Below, one piece after another: positions 37,058 through 45,020 of a stretch of 64,000 nt of DNA. The notes below the pieces were generated by a model. The model was not told the DNA's origin and searched no databases. It saw only the letters and a program-made list of their open reading frames with translations. The translations under genes were made by a program, and so were the position numbers. The number at the start of each line of letters is the position of its first letter. Positions within the stretch are counted from its first letter, which is position 1. Source of the DNA: Coxiellaceae bacterium (GTDB lineage Bacteria > Pseudomonadota > Gammaproteobacteria > Coxiellales > Coxiellaceae); assembly GCA_029212925.1 (NCBI GenBank), contig JARGOB010000001.1:62001-126000 (forward strand). Reading direction: 5' to 3'.

Positions 37058-39115
37058 ATGCGTCGTTGGTTTATCATGCTGGCTGCATGTTCATTGATAA
37101 TTGCTTATGGTTGGTTGCGTGTTTATATGGCATTGAGTTGGCGGATGCCGGCTCAATGGATAGCGCGTTCGTTGTTGGTATCGGGTAAGGTTATTTCTGA
37201 ACCGAGCAATCAGCAAGGTTTGGTGCGATTCAGGCTGAAAACTTCTACAATCAATCACCAGTCCATACATCAAACAATACAATTATCGTGGTTTAGGCCT
37301 AAGCATTCGGTGGTTGCAGGGCAGCGTTGTTATGGTGAGATAAGCTTAAAGCCGGTGCATGCTTTACATAACCCCCAAACCTTATTGACCCGGTTGTGGT
37401 TAAAGCAGTTTCAGTATCGCGCGCAAGGTTATATTAAGCATGATCAATGGCATTGTATGCAGATATCGCAAAATTTCCGTCATCGTTTAGCGCAACATAT
37501 TTCGTGGGCGATAGATCAACCGTCGCTCTGCGCATTTATTACGGCGTTAAGCGTCGGTATCCAGGCAAAATTAAGTGCTAGCGATTGGCAAGTATTGCAG
37601 CATACCGGCACCAGTCATTTGGTGGCAATCTCGGGCTTGCATTTAGGTTTGGTAGCGTTGCTTAGTTATCAATTGATGCTTTGGTTGTGGCGCTTATCAT
37701 CACGATTATGCTTGGCTGTGCCGGCGCCTAAAATGGCGGCAATGGCGGCAATTATTGCGATGCTTCTGTACGGTGCATTATCAGGCTTTGCGATCCCTAC
37801 GCAGCGAGCATTGGTGATGAACAGTGTGGTGATGCTGTCATTATTATTTGCGATCAATTGGCCGTTACGATGGCGGTTATATGCTGCCGCAGCAGTGGTG
37901 TTGTTATGGCAGCCGTGGGATATGTTATCGGCCAGTTTTTGGTTAAGTTTTGCTGCGGTGAGTTGGATAGCTTATATCATGATACATCTGCAGTCGTTAA
38001 CTAAATGGCAAGCGTGGTTACGCTTACAAGCGATGATGTCGTTGGGGTTATTACCACTGACGTTGTATTTTTTTCATGGCGTTTCACTGTCAGCGTTAGC
38101 GGCAAACTTAATAGCGATCCCTTGGGTCAGTTTTGTTTTGGTGCCATGTGTCTTATTGGCCTCTGTTGTGGCGTTTGTGCATATGTCATGGTCAGTCATG
38201 CTGTTTAAACTGAGTGCTTGGTTGTTATGGCCGTTATGGATTTTTTTACAGTCATTAGCGGCTGTGCCATACGGATATATCGAGTATTGGCTACCCAGTG
38301 GTTTTAGTGCATTTGCATTAGTGTTATTTATTATCTGGTTATGTGCTCCACGTGGCATACCTTATCGGTGGTTGGCGTTAATAGGAATTGCAGCGCTGTT
38401 TAGTTATCGTCAACCGCAACCTAAACTCGGTGAGGTGTGGGGCACGATGTTAGATGTGGGGCAGGGATTGGCAATGGTGATTCGTACGGCGCATCATGTG
38501 TTAATTTTTGATGCGGGGCCACGTTATCCGACAGGGTTTGATGCTGGTCAAATGATTGTGTTGCCGTATTTACATTACCTGCATATCAGACTCATTGATC
38601 GTATCGTCATTAGTCATGGTGACAACGATCATATTGGCGGGCTAAAAGCATTGTTAAAAGCGATGCCAGTGAGTGATGTGTTAACCAGTGTGCCGAATAA
38701 AGGGTTTACACCGTGTTTTGCGGGTCAGCATTGGCAGTGGGATGATGTGAGTTTTGATGTTTTATATCCACCCAAAGATTTGGCCTATCATGCGAATAAC
38801 AGTTCATGTGTGTTGCGCATCAGTGCTAAGCACCGGCATATTCTGTTAACAGGCGATATAGAAAAACCAGCTGAACAGTGGTTGCTACAGCATAAGCGAA
38901 ATCAACTTCCAGCGCAGGTGTTGCAAGTGCCGCATCATGGCAGTCGTACCTCTTCAACGATGGCATTCCTAAGGGCGGTGCATCCACAGCAGGCATTAAT
39001 CAGCTCGGGGTTTTATAATCGCTTTCAGTTTCCACATCCATCGGTGCTTGTACGATATCGGGTATTGGGTGCCAAGATGAGTAATACTGCTGTGAATGGG
39101 GCAATATTATATTGA
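37058..39115 (+). CDS. comEC: ComEC/Rec2 DNA-uptake channel
   Basis: 685 aa. Inner-membrane channel for single-stranded DNA entry during natural transformation. In order: N-terminal TM plus DUF4131-type periplasmic domain (to about 150), the polytopic Competence domain (opening with TGTSHLVAISGLHLGLVALL) with about ten helices, then a C-terminal metallo-beta-lactamase-like domain. That last domain has ISHGDNDHIGGLKAL and QVPHHGSRTSST metal-ligand motifs and is intact. The ATG has a GGAG site nine bases upstream; an earlier ATG at 37021 is in another frame. The 88-bp gap from the ATP-grasp gene suggests a separate transcription unit. Its presence implies capacity for DNA uptake. Confidence 0.93.
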   Translation: MRRWFIMLAACSLIIAYGWLRVYMALSWRMPAQWIARSLLVSGKVISEPSNQQGLVRFRLKTSTINHQSIHQTIQLSWFRPKHSVVAGQRCYGEISLKPVHALHNPQTLLTRLWLKQFQYRAQGYIKHDQWHCMQISQNFRHRLAQHISWAIDQPSLCAFITALSVGIQAKLSASDWQVLQHTGTSHLVAISGLHLGLVALLSYQLMLWLWRLSSRLCLAVPAPKMAAMAAIIAMLLYGALSGFAIPTQRALVMNSVVMLSLLFAINWPLRWRLYAAAAVVLLWQPWDMLSASFWLSFAAVSWIAYIMIHLQSLTKWQAWLRLQAMMSLGLLPLTLYFFHGVSLSALAANLIAIPWVSFVLVPCVLLASVVAFVHMSWSVMLFKLSAWLLWPLWIFLQSLAAVPYGYIEYWLPSGFSAFALVLFIIWLCAPRGIPYRWLALIGIAALFSYRQPQPKLGEVWGTMLDVGQGLAMVIRTAHHVLIFDAGPRYPTGFDAGQMIVLPYLHYLHIRLIDRIVISHGDNDHIGGLKALLKAMPVSDVLTSVPNKGFTPCFAGQHWQWDDVSFDVLYPPKDLAYHANNSSCVLRISAKHRHILLTGDIEKPAEQWLLQHKRNQLPAQVLQVPHHGSRTSSTMAFLRAVHPQQALISSGFYNRFQFPHPSVLVRYRVLGAKMSNTAVNGAILY

Positions 39116-39132
39116 TTGCTACCTTTAAAGTG

Positions 39133-39951
39133 TCACACTACAGCCAAAATAGCGGCGCACAGAACACATAACCCAACACTGTATGAAGGAATGGGCTTAA
39201 AGAGGAATACTGAAAATAGCCAAATTAAACTTAAAATAAGTGGGAGTATAAAGGTTTGAATGATTCCATGCCCTATAAAAGTAAGAGAAAAAATTAACGC
39301 CTCAGACAACACTGTGCTTAAAAACCACAGGATATCATTGGTTTGTGAAAACTGAATCCCACTCCCAGATTCAACACGTGCTTTAATACCTATGAGAGTA
39401 CGCCTTTCCATGATGTAATGGAGGGCAACCATTATATAACTAAACAGTTTTGAATATAGGCTTGTTGCTTTATTTTCTCTCGTTCGAATAATTAAACGAG
39501 TTTCTTGCTTACTTATTTCCTTAAGGGAAAATGTACCCCAGTTTTCCAGGATAAGGGTTTTTTCTGGTTGAACTTCTAATACACGAAAATTATAAGGCAC
39601 GATGCTGCTCTTTTCATCAATGGAGCCACGAACTACATCACCTACATTAATTTCTTTGAATTCCGGACGAACAAAATCCTGCTGCCGTGTTTTATACCCT
39701 AATGCTTTTTCGATAAAGCTATAACTATAAAACCCACACCTATCAGCTCCTAATTGTATTAACCATTTCCATACGTCAGTTTTTTTGGCAAAGATTGATA
39801 TAGCTCGAGTTGACTTGGTAATCAGAGATTCGTCGTCGCCATCCATTGGGATGGAGGCTTCGTCTTTAGATACACCCCATGTCGTGATAATCATTTTTAG
39901 AAAAAAATGATATATCAATATCTGAAAAAATATAATAGTTAATGCATACAT
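39133..39951 (-). CDS. SRPBCC-fold protein with C-terminal membrane helices
   Basis: 272 aa. A hydrophobic N-terminal helix is followed by a START/polyketide-cyclase-like (SRPBCC) domain: KKTDVWKWLIQLGADRCGFY and SYSFIEKALGY match the usual start, VPYNFRVLEVQPEKTLILEN the central strands and RLIIRTREN the later strand. The last about 65 residues are strongly hydrophobic with two or three TM helices. The family binds small hydrophobic ligands; no specific function can be assigned. The ATG overlaps the end of the upstream NTF2-like gene by 13 bp, so the two are an operon. It converges with comEC. Confidence 0.75.
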   Translation of the reverse strand: MYALTIIFFQILIYHFFLKMIITTWGVSKDEASIPMDGDDESLITKSTRAISIFAKKTDVWKWLIQLGADRCGFYSYSFIEKALGYKTRQQDFVRPEFKEINVGDVVRGSIDEKSSIVPYNFRVLEVQPEKTLILENWGTFSLKEISKQETRLIIRTRENKATSLYSKLFSYIMVALHYIMERRTLIGIKARVESGSGIQFSQTNDILWFLSTVLSEALIFSLTFIGHGIIQTFILPLILSLIWLFSVFLFKPIPSYSVGLCVLCAAILAVV

Positions 39952-40241
39952 TTTTTACTCGCTTCTTCAGAAGAAAAGATTTCATCTTTCTTGCTTATGA
40001 CGGCTTGTGGGTCATAGAACATCACTTGATCTTCAGAAGAAAGTGTATTTTTAATGGTCACGCGTTCTACTATCGAGCATATATTTTTTAAAGCTTCAAC
40101 GACATCAGTTTTTCCTGTTTTTGTAGCTAATGGTGAAATGATCTGTATATCATCTGCAAGCTTTTCTGCTGCTAGGTTTGGGTCATTATGATTTATCGCA
40201 TCATAGTAAGATAAAACAGTTGATAGGTTGTTGTCAGGCAT
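39939..40241 (-). CDS. NTF2/SnoaL-like small protein, probably shortened
   Basis: 100 aa. The N-terminal helices and first strands (VLSYYDAINHNDPNLAAEKL then ADDIQIISPLATKTGKTDVV) fit the cone-shaped NTF2 fold of SnoaL-like proteins. The usual last strands are cut short around VMFYDPQAVISKKDEI and end in SSEEASKKCMH, whereas family members run to about 120-135 residues. It may be a truncated or diverged member. It is the first gene of a two-gene operon with the SRPBCC membrane protein. Confidence 0.65.
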   Translation of the reverse strand: MPDNNLSTVLSYYDAINHNDPNLAAEKLADDIQIISPLATKTGKTDVVEALKNICSIVERVTIKNTLSSEDQVMFYDPQAVISKKDEIFSSEEASKKCMH

Positions 40242-40341
40242 GGATATTCCTTTGGTTAATTATGGTTTTCTCAATTCATCAAGCGTTTGATCATGGTCCA
40301 TTAGATAATTGTTTGACGCATTAGCTTTGTAAAATTCTGTT

Positions 40342-40369
40342 GTCAGAGGAGTGTGCACTCTATTCTGAC
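40342..40369. promoter_or_regulatory. Imperfect dyad in the 408-bp divergent gap 40242-40649
   Basis: GTCAGA-gg-AGTG-TG-CACT-ctat-TCTGAC, two nested matching arms (six and four bases). It lies about 100 bp upstream of the minus-strand NTF2-like gene and may be an operator or a hairpin. I see nothing else in this AT-rich gap: no gene and no convincing RNA. Confidence 0.35.
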
Positions 40370-40649
40370 GTCAGGCTACTGTATCATACCTGTGTCAATT
40401 ATTATAACCGTATGAAAAAAGGGCTAAATACCTAGCACTATTTTAAATGCCATTGTAAATAAACTGGTTAGGAAATTTTTGTGACAGATCTTAATTTTTT
40501 GTTATTATATGAAGGGTATAGTATTTTAATGTTAATAATATAGTGATACAAATTCAAAAATAAGACTCCGAAAATGGCCAGCGCTACTTCTAGCGGTGTA
40601 ATATCATGGTTATTAAACGATGAGAATACTGTAAATTGAGGATATGAAT

Positions 40650-41042
40650 ATGCAAGCAGAGCAATTTTTTAGATCGATGTTTCGTGATTGCTGGCAAAGT
40701 TATGATATATCAAAACTGAGTGATTATTATGATGAATCATTTAATGAAGTCATTGATACAGTCGATGAACATAATCAGCCAATGCTGATTACCAAAGGTT
40801 ACGATTATATGGTGAAGCAATCGATTACCCATAAGCAGCAATTTAGGGATACAACGATTGATATAAAACGGCTCGTGGCTAATGATGAGAATATCAGCGT
40901 ACACTTTTATTCAAGTGCTGTTAATCGTAAGACAGGTAATCTGCATCATCGCTGTGTGTGTGGGATTTGGCATTGTAATGAGAAGGGACGCATTGATCGT
41001 GTGTGGGCGGTGGTAACACCATTTCATATTGAACATCAATAG
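40650..41042 (+). CDS. SnoaL/NTF2-like protein
   Basis: 130 aa from MQAEQFF. The ATG six bases earlier lies only two bases after GAGG, while the one at 40650 has it at proper spacing, so the later start is chosen. The helix MFRDCWQSYDISKLSDYYDE, the ITKGYDYMVKQSITHKQQF segment and the strands ISVHFYSSAVNRKTGN and HHRCVCGIWHCNEKGRI then DRVWAVVTPF match the SnoaL-like NTF2 fold, a small ligand or enzyme pocket. The specific activity is unknown. It is a full-length counterpart of the shorter divergent gene at 39939-40241. It stands alone, with about 200 bp before msbA. Confidence 0.75.
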   Translation: MQAEQFFRSMFRDCWQSYDISKLSDYYDESFNEVIDTVDEHNQPMLITKGYDYMVKQSITHKQQFRDTTIDIKRLVANDENISVHFYSSAVNRKTGNLHHRCVCGIWHCNEKGRIDRVWAVVTPFHIEHQ

Positions 41043-41174
41043 AGTTGTGTCGCAAAATGAAGGGGTGGGGGTTTGTGTGGAGCGATGTCTACAGCTGTTG
41101 GTGCCAGCTCGCCTAGCTAAACTTTGGTCAATAAAGTCAATATAATTCAGTTGGTTATTAATTTATTGCAAGAC

Positions 41175-41226
41175 TTGACCCACTATTAAGCAAAAGATGT
41201 ATAATACGTCACTGACAAAGTGACGT
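41175..41226 (+). promoter_or_regulatory. msbA-lpxK promoter with a perfect inverted repeat at the start site
   Basis: TTGACC (41175-41180), a 19-base spacer, TATAAT (41200-41205), then at once a perfect dyad ACGTCACT-GACAA-AGTGACGT (41206-41226). A transcript from this promoter would begin inside the dyad, so a repressor bound there would block initiation; alternatively the RNA forms a 5' hairpin. Confidence 0.55.
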
Positions 41227-41240
41227 TTGGGTGAAGTAAG

Positions 41241-43001
41241 TTGTTATTTAAATTAGATAAAGCGGGCCGGCAGGTCTATGGTCGGTTACTGAAGGCGGCA
41301 GGTGAATATTGGCAGGCTTTCCTGTTTGGTGTGATGGGTACATTGGTGCTGTCAGGGGTTGATGCCGGTTTTGCCTGGCTGATTAAGCCGATTATCAATG
41401 AAGGCTTTATTAATAAAAACACTCATTTTATTACTTGGCTGCCATTAGCCATTGTTATCATTTTTTTAATACGCGGTTGTGCCGGTTTTGCTTCCAGTTA
41501 TTATATTGTGCGTGTGGCGCGTTGTGTCGTCAGGGATTTTCGTCAAAAGATTTTTGCGCATTTATTAAAATTGCCCAGTCGTTTTTATGATCAGCATTCG
41601 TCGGGTCATATCTTGTCAACCATTGTGTATAACGTAGAGCAAGTGGCAGAAGCCAGTTCGAATGCGTTGTTGATTTTATTGCGTGAATTAGCCTTAGCCG
41701 TTGGTTTGGTGGTGGTGATGTTTGTGATCAGTTGGCGGTTGACCTTATTGTTTGTTGTGTTAGGTCCGGTGTTAGCCTGGGTCATTAAAATAACCAGTCG
41801 ACGCATGCGTCGCTTAAGTGGCAATGTGCAACAAACCGTCGGTGATATTACGCACGTCGCCGAAGAGAGCATTGAAGGTTACAAAGTGATTCGTGTGTAT
41901 GGCGGCCAAGAATACGAGACTAATAAGTTTAATAAGACGACCGATTTAGGCAGGCAACGTGAATTAAAAGTAGCGGTGACAAATAGCATTGGTACGTCGA
42001 TTGTACAGGTGATTATTGCGGTGCCGATTGCGTTAACGTTATGGTTTGCTACGTCGCCGACGTTAGGTATCAGTGCCGGTGCGTTTGCTGCGATGATTGC
42101 AGCATTATTGCAATTGCTGCGTCCGGTGCGACGCTTGACGTTAGTCAATAACACCGTGCAAAGTGGTTTGGCGGCAGCCGAGAGTATTTTTGAATTATTG
42201 GATAAACCGGCTGAAATTGATAGTGGTGATTATGCTGTCGATCGTGTCAAAGGCCAGATTAGCTTTAAAGAGGTTGGCTTTGCTTATAGCGATGATGATA
42301 ATAAAGCGACGCTTAGTGGGATTAACTTTGATGTGGCGCCAGGTCAGGTCGTGGCATTGGTGGGCCGCTCGGGTGCGGGTAAAACAACGCTAATTAATTT
42401 ATTGCCGCGCTTTTATGAATTGCAGCACGGTCAGATCACTATCGATGGCGTGTCTATACAAGATTATGAATTAACTAATTTACGTCAGCAAATGTCGTTA
42501 GTATCACAGCATGCGACGTTATTTAACGATACGATTGCACATAACATCGCTTATGGCGCGGGCAGTAATGATTATACCGAACAAGATATTATTCATGCGG
42601 CAGAAGCAGCGCATGCGATGGAGTTTATTAATGAGTTGCCGCAAGGTTTGAATACCATGGTCGGTGAGAATGGTGTGTTGTTATCGGGTGGTCAGCGTCA
42701 ACGTTTAGCGATTGCGCGCGCCTTATTAAAAGATGCGCCAATTTTAATTTTAGATGAAGCGACGTCAGCACTGGATTCGCATGCGGAGCGTCATATCCAA
42801 CAAGCGTTGAGTCATCTCATGCAAAACCGTACGACCTTAGTGATTGCGCATCGCTTATCGACCATTGAGAATGCTGATAAGATTGTTGTATTAGACAGCG
42901 GCAAATTAATTGAGCAGGGCACGCATGATGAGCTGCTAGCAGCTGAAGGTAATTATGCCAGTTTGCATGCCGTCCAGTTTGGGGCGGTGGTTTCCACCTA
43001 G
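41241..43001 (+). CDS. msbA: Lipid A export ATP-binding/permease protein MsbA
   Basis: 586 aa, the usual length. Homodimeric ABC exporter that flips core-lipid A across the inner membrane. An N-terminal six-helix permease domain is followed by the ATPase: Walker A VGRSGAGKTTL, signature LSGGQRQRLAIARAL, Walker B ILILDEATSALD and switch histidine in IAHRLST. The start is TTG (LFKLDKAG) 15 bases after a GGGTGAAG stretch; no ATG fits. It is followed seven bases later by lpxK, the conserved gammaproteobacterial operon for lipid A completion and export. Confidence 0.96.
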   Translation: MLFKLDKAGRQVYGRLLKAAGEYWQAFLFGVMGTLVLSGVDAGFAWLIKPIINEGFINKNTHFITWLPLAIVIIFLIRGCAGFASSYYIVRVARCVVRDFRQKIFAHLLKLPSRFYDQHSSGHILSTIVYNVEQVAEASSNALLILLRELALAVGLVVVMFVISWRLTLLFVVLGPVLAWVIKITSRRMRRLSGNVQQTVGDITHVAEESIEGYKVIRVYGGQEYETNKFNKTTDLGRQRELKVAVTNSIGTSIVQVIIAVPIALTLWFATSPTLGISAGAFAAMIAALLQLLRPVRRLTLVNNTVQSGLAAAESIFELLDKPAEIDSGDYAVDRVKGQISFKEVGFAYSDDDNKATLSGINFDVAPGQVVALVGRSGAGKTTLINLLPRFYELQHGQITIDGVSIQDYELTNLRQQMSLVSQHATLFNDTIAHNIAYGAGSNDYTEQDIIHAAEAAHAMEFINELPQGLNTMVGENGVLLSGGQRQRLAIARALLKDAPILILDEATSALDSHAERHIQQALSHLMQNRTTLVIAHRLSTIENADKIVVLDSGKLIEQGTHDELLAAEGNYASLHAVQFGAVVST

Positions 43002-43008
43002 GAACAGT

Positions 43009-44130
43009 ATGAAATTTTGGTATCAAAAACGCTCATTAACAGCATGGATGCTATCACCACTGGCGTTGCTGTATCATTGTATTGTTAGTACTCGCAAAGC
43101 GTTTTATCATCTCGGTATTTTTAAAACGACCACAATAGATGTCCCTGTTGTTGTTGTGGGTAATATCACCGTGGGTGGTACCGGTAAGTCGCCGATGGTC
43201 GGGTGGCTAGCCGATTATTTACGTTCACAAGGGTTTAAGCCGGGCATTGTGAGTCGCGGTTATGGCGGTTCGTTAAATAAGCAGCACACATTGGTTACCA
43301 CTGAACATCATGCCCATGAAGTGGGTGATGAAGCCCTGATGCTGTTTCAAAAAACACATTTACCTATCGTAGTATGTCGTGACCGTGTAGCGGCAGCGCA
43401 CTTTCTATTGGCGCAAACTGATTGTGATATTATTATCAGTGACGACGGTTTGCAGCATTTTGCAATGCATCGTGATTTAGAAATTATCATGGTTGATGGT
43501 AAGCGCCGCTTTGGTAATGGTTGGTGTTTACCGGCAGGTCCATTGCGTGAACTAAAAAGTCGTTGCGAAAAAGCACCCTGGGTGGTGTATACCAATGATG
43601 ATCAAGCGCCCTATAATATGCAGCTAAAACCCAGTGCGTTATTGCATCAAGGGCAGTCTATTGCGTTGGCGCAGTTAAACAATAAAACGGTACATGCGGT
43701 GGCGGGGATCGGTCATCCTGAACGCTTTTTTGAAACCTTACGATCGCTGGGTGCTAATGTGATAGAGCATCCGTTGCCGGATCATCATCAATTTAGTGCA
43801 CAAGATTTACAGTTTAATGATGAGCGTTGGGTGGTGATTACTGCAAAGGATGCTGTCAAATGCCTTGTTAGACTGGACCCCAGCGCTGTCATCCCGGACC
43901 CCGATCCGGGATCCAGTCAAAAAGACAATGTCATCCCGGACCCTGGTGTTGTCATCCCGGACCCCGATCCGGGATCCAGTCAAAAAGACAATGTCATCCC
44001 GGACCCCGATCCGGGATCCAGTCAAAAAGCCCTTTCCATTTATGTCTTGGAAGTCGAGGCACAACTAAGCCACCCCTTACTCAAGGACCTTTCGCAAGCA
44101 CTCAGCCAGTTGCGCAGCGCTAGTCTATAA
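43009..44130 (+). CDS. lpxK: Tetraacyldisaccharide 4'-kinase LpxK carrying an in-frame palindromic-repeat insertion
   Basis: 373 aa from MKFWYQKRS (ATG with TAGGA upstream); E. coli LpxK has about 328. It phosphorylates the 4' position of the lipid A disaccharide at the inner membrane. Walker A is VGNITVGGTGKSPM; IISDDGLQHFAMHRDLEI and GPLRELKSRC are typical. After the late conserved motif ITAKDAVKC (about 283-291), where the family normally continues almost at once to the final strand (here YVLEVEAQLSHPLL), about 50 extra residues are inserted. They are VIPDPDPGSSQKDN units encoded by tandem copies of a GTCATCCCGG palindrome also found between genes. All steps are multiples of three, so the frame and the C-terminal domain survive. 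The insertion is probably an exposed loop. Confidence 0.93.
   Translation: MKFWYQKRSLTAWMLSPLALLYHCIVSTRKAFYHLGIFKTTTIDVPVVVVGNITVGGTGKSPMVGWLADYLRSQGFKPGIVSRGYGGSLNKQHTLVTTEHHAHEVGDEALMLFQKTHLPIVVCRDRVAAAHFLLAQTDCDIIISDDGLQHFAMHRDLEIIMVDGKRRFGNGWCLPAGPLRELKSRCEKAPWVVYTNDDQAPYNMQLKPSALLHQGQSIALAQLNNKTVHAVAGIGHPERFFETLRSLGANVIEHPLPDHHQFSAQDLQFNDERWVVITAKDAVKCLVRLDPSAVIPDPDPGSSQKDNVIPDPGVVIPDPDPGSSQKDNVIPDPDPGSSQKALSIYVLEVEAQLSHPLLKDLSQALSQLRSASL
43871..44023. repeat. Tandem array of a 42-bp GTCATCCCGG palindromic element inside lpxK
   Basis: Copies of GTCATCCCGGACCCCGATCC-GGGATCCAGTC at 43888-43918, 43951-43981 and 43993-44023, plus a cut-down copy at 43930-43950 that lacks the right arm. Full units with the CAAAAAGACAAT linker are 42 bp, and the short one is 21 bp, so all steps keep the reading frame. 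A GACTGGACCC half at 43871-43880 mirrors the right edge of copy 1. Isolated relatives are at 22723, 55035 and 62910. Confidence 0.93.
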
Positions 44131-44166
44131 TATCTCGAACTGAATCAAGCGAATTAAGGAACGGCG

Positions 44167-44928
44167 ATGTTAAAAACCGTATTAAGCAGTTCTATTGCGA
44201 TATTGTCTGGGGTGGTGGCGAGTCATGCCATGGCGTTAACGTTAACCAGCCCAGCATTTAAAGACAAAGGTTTTTTTCCTTATCAATACGGTTATTGCCG
44301 TCCGGCTGCCAATGGTGAAACCAAAGCGGCATCTGATATCAGTCCGCCGTTGCAATGGTCGGATGTACCGAAAGGCACTAAATCTTTTGTGCTGATTTTA
44401 ACTGACCCTGATATTCCTGATTCACCGAAGTTTGATAAAAAAGGCACGTTGATTACTAAGGGTGCCAAGCGCGTGACCGGTTACCACTGGTTATTGGTCG
44501 ATATTCCAGCCGATAAAACGAGTGTGCCTGAAGGGGCTGGGTCAAAAGGCTTTGTTAAAGGTGGTAAGCCAACCGGCAAAACACCCTACGGTCTAACGGG
44601 TATCAATGTGTATACCGGTGCATTTAAATCGCCGTTTGCACCATTGATCAATTATCACCACATGACCAAGCAACAACTGCAAGGCACTTATGGTGGTTAC
44701 GATGGACCTTGTGCGCCATGGAATGACAAAGCGATTCATCATTATACGTTTACGTTGTATGCGCTTGATGTTAAAAGTTTAGGTTTGCCGAGTGACGGTA
44801 AGTTTAAAGGCCCGCAAGTAATGCAAGCCATGCAAGGCCATATATTGGCGAAATCAGTACTATCTGGGCGTTTTATTACGAACCTTAAGCTAATGAAAAA
44901 AAATAATCTAACATATTCGAGTGATTGA
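44167..44928 (+). CDS. Exported PEBP-like protein (YbhB/YbcL, Raf-kinase-inhibitor-like family)
   Basis: 253 aa with a signal peptide (MLKTVLSSSIAILSGVVASH, cleavage after AMA). The phosphatidylethanolamine-binding-protein fold is recognisable from ISPPLQWSDVPKGTKSFVLI, LTDPDIPD, the VTGYHWLLVDIPAD strand, YGGYDGPCAPWNDKAIHHYT and FTLYALDVKSLGLP. The ligand-pocket Asp/His residues of the family are in DPDIP and GYHW. Bacterial members are periplasmic or cytosolic and of uncertain role, perhaps binding phospholipid head groups or inhibiting proteases. It lies 36 bp after lpxK and may be read through from it. Confidence 0.88.
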   Translation: MLKTVLSSSIAILSGVVASHAMALTLTSPAFKDKGFFPYQYGYCRPAANGETKAASDISPPLQWSDVPKGTKSFVLILTDPDIPDSPKFDKKGTLITKGAKRVTGYHWLLVDIPADKTSVPEGAGSKGFVKGGKPTGKTPYGLTGINVYTGAFKSPFAPLINYHHMTKQQLQGTYGGYDGPCAPWNDKAIHHYTFTLYALDVKSLGLPSDGKFKGPQVMQAMQGHILAKSVLSGRFITNLKLMKKNNLTYSSD

Positions 44929-45020
44929 TCTGTAGAAATTAAAAATTACCATTTCTACGTCATAACTATGCGCTGTATACTGTCGTCTATTGAAAATATA
45001 TATTACACGGGCGATACAGT

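Noticed and set aside
43807..44064. Open frame on the minus strand inside lpxK with repeated GSRIGVRDD text
   Set aside because: It is only the reverse reading of the palindromic repeat array; lpxK on the plus strand explains the sequence.
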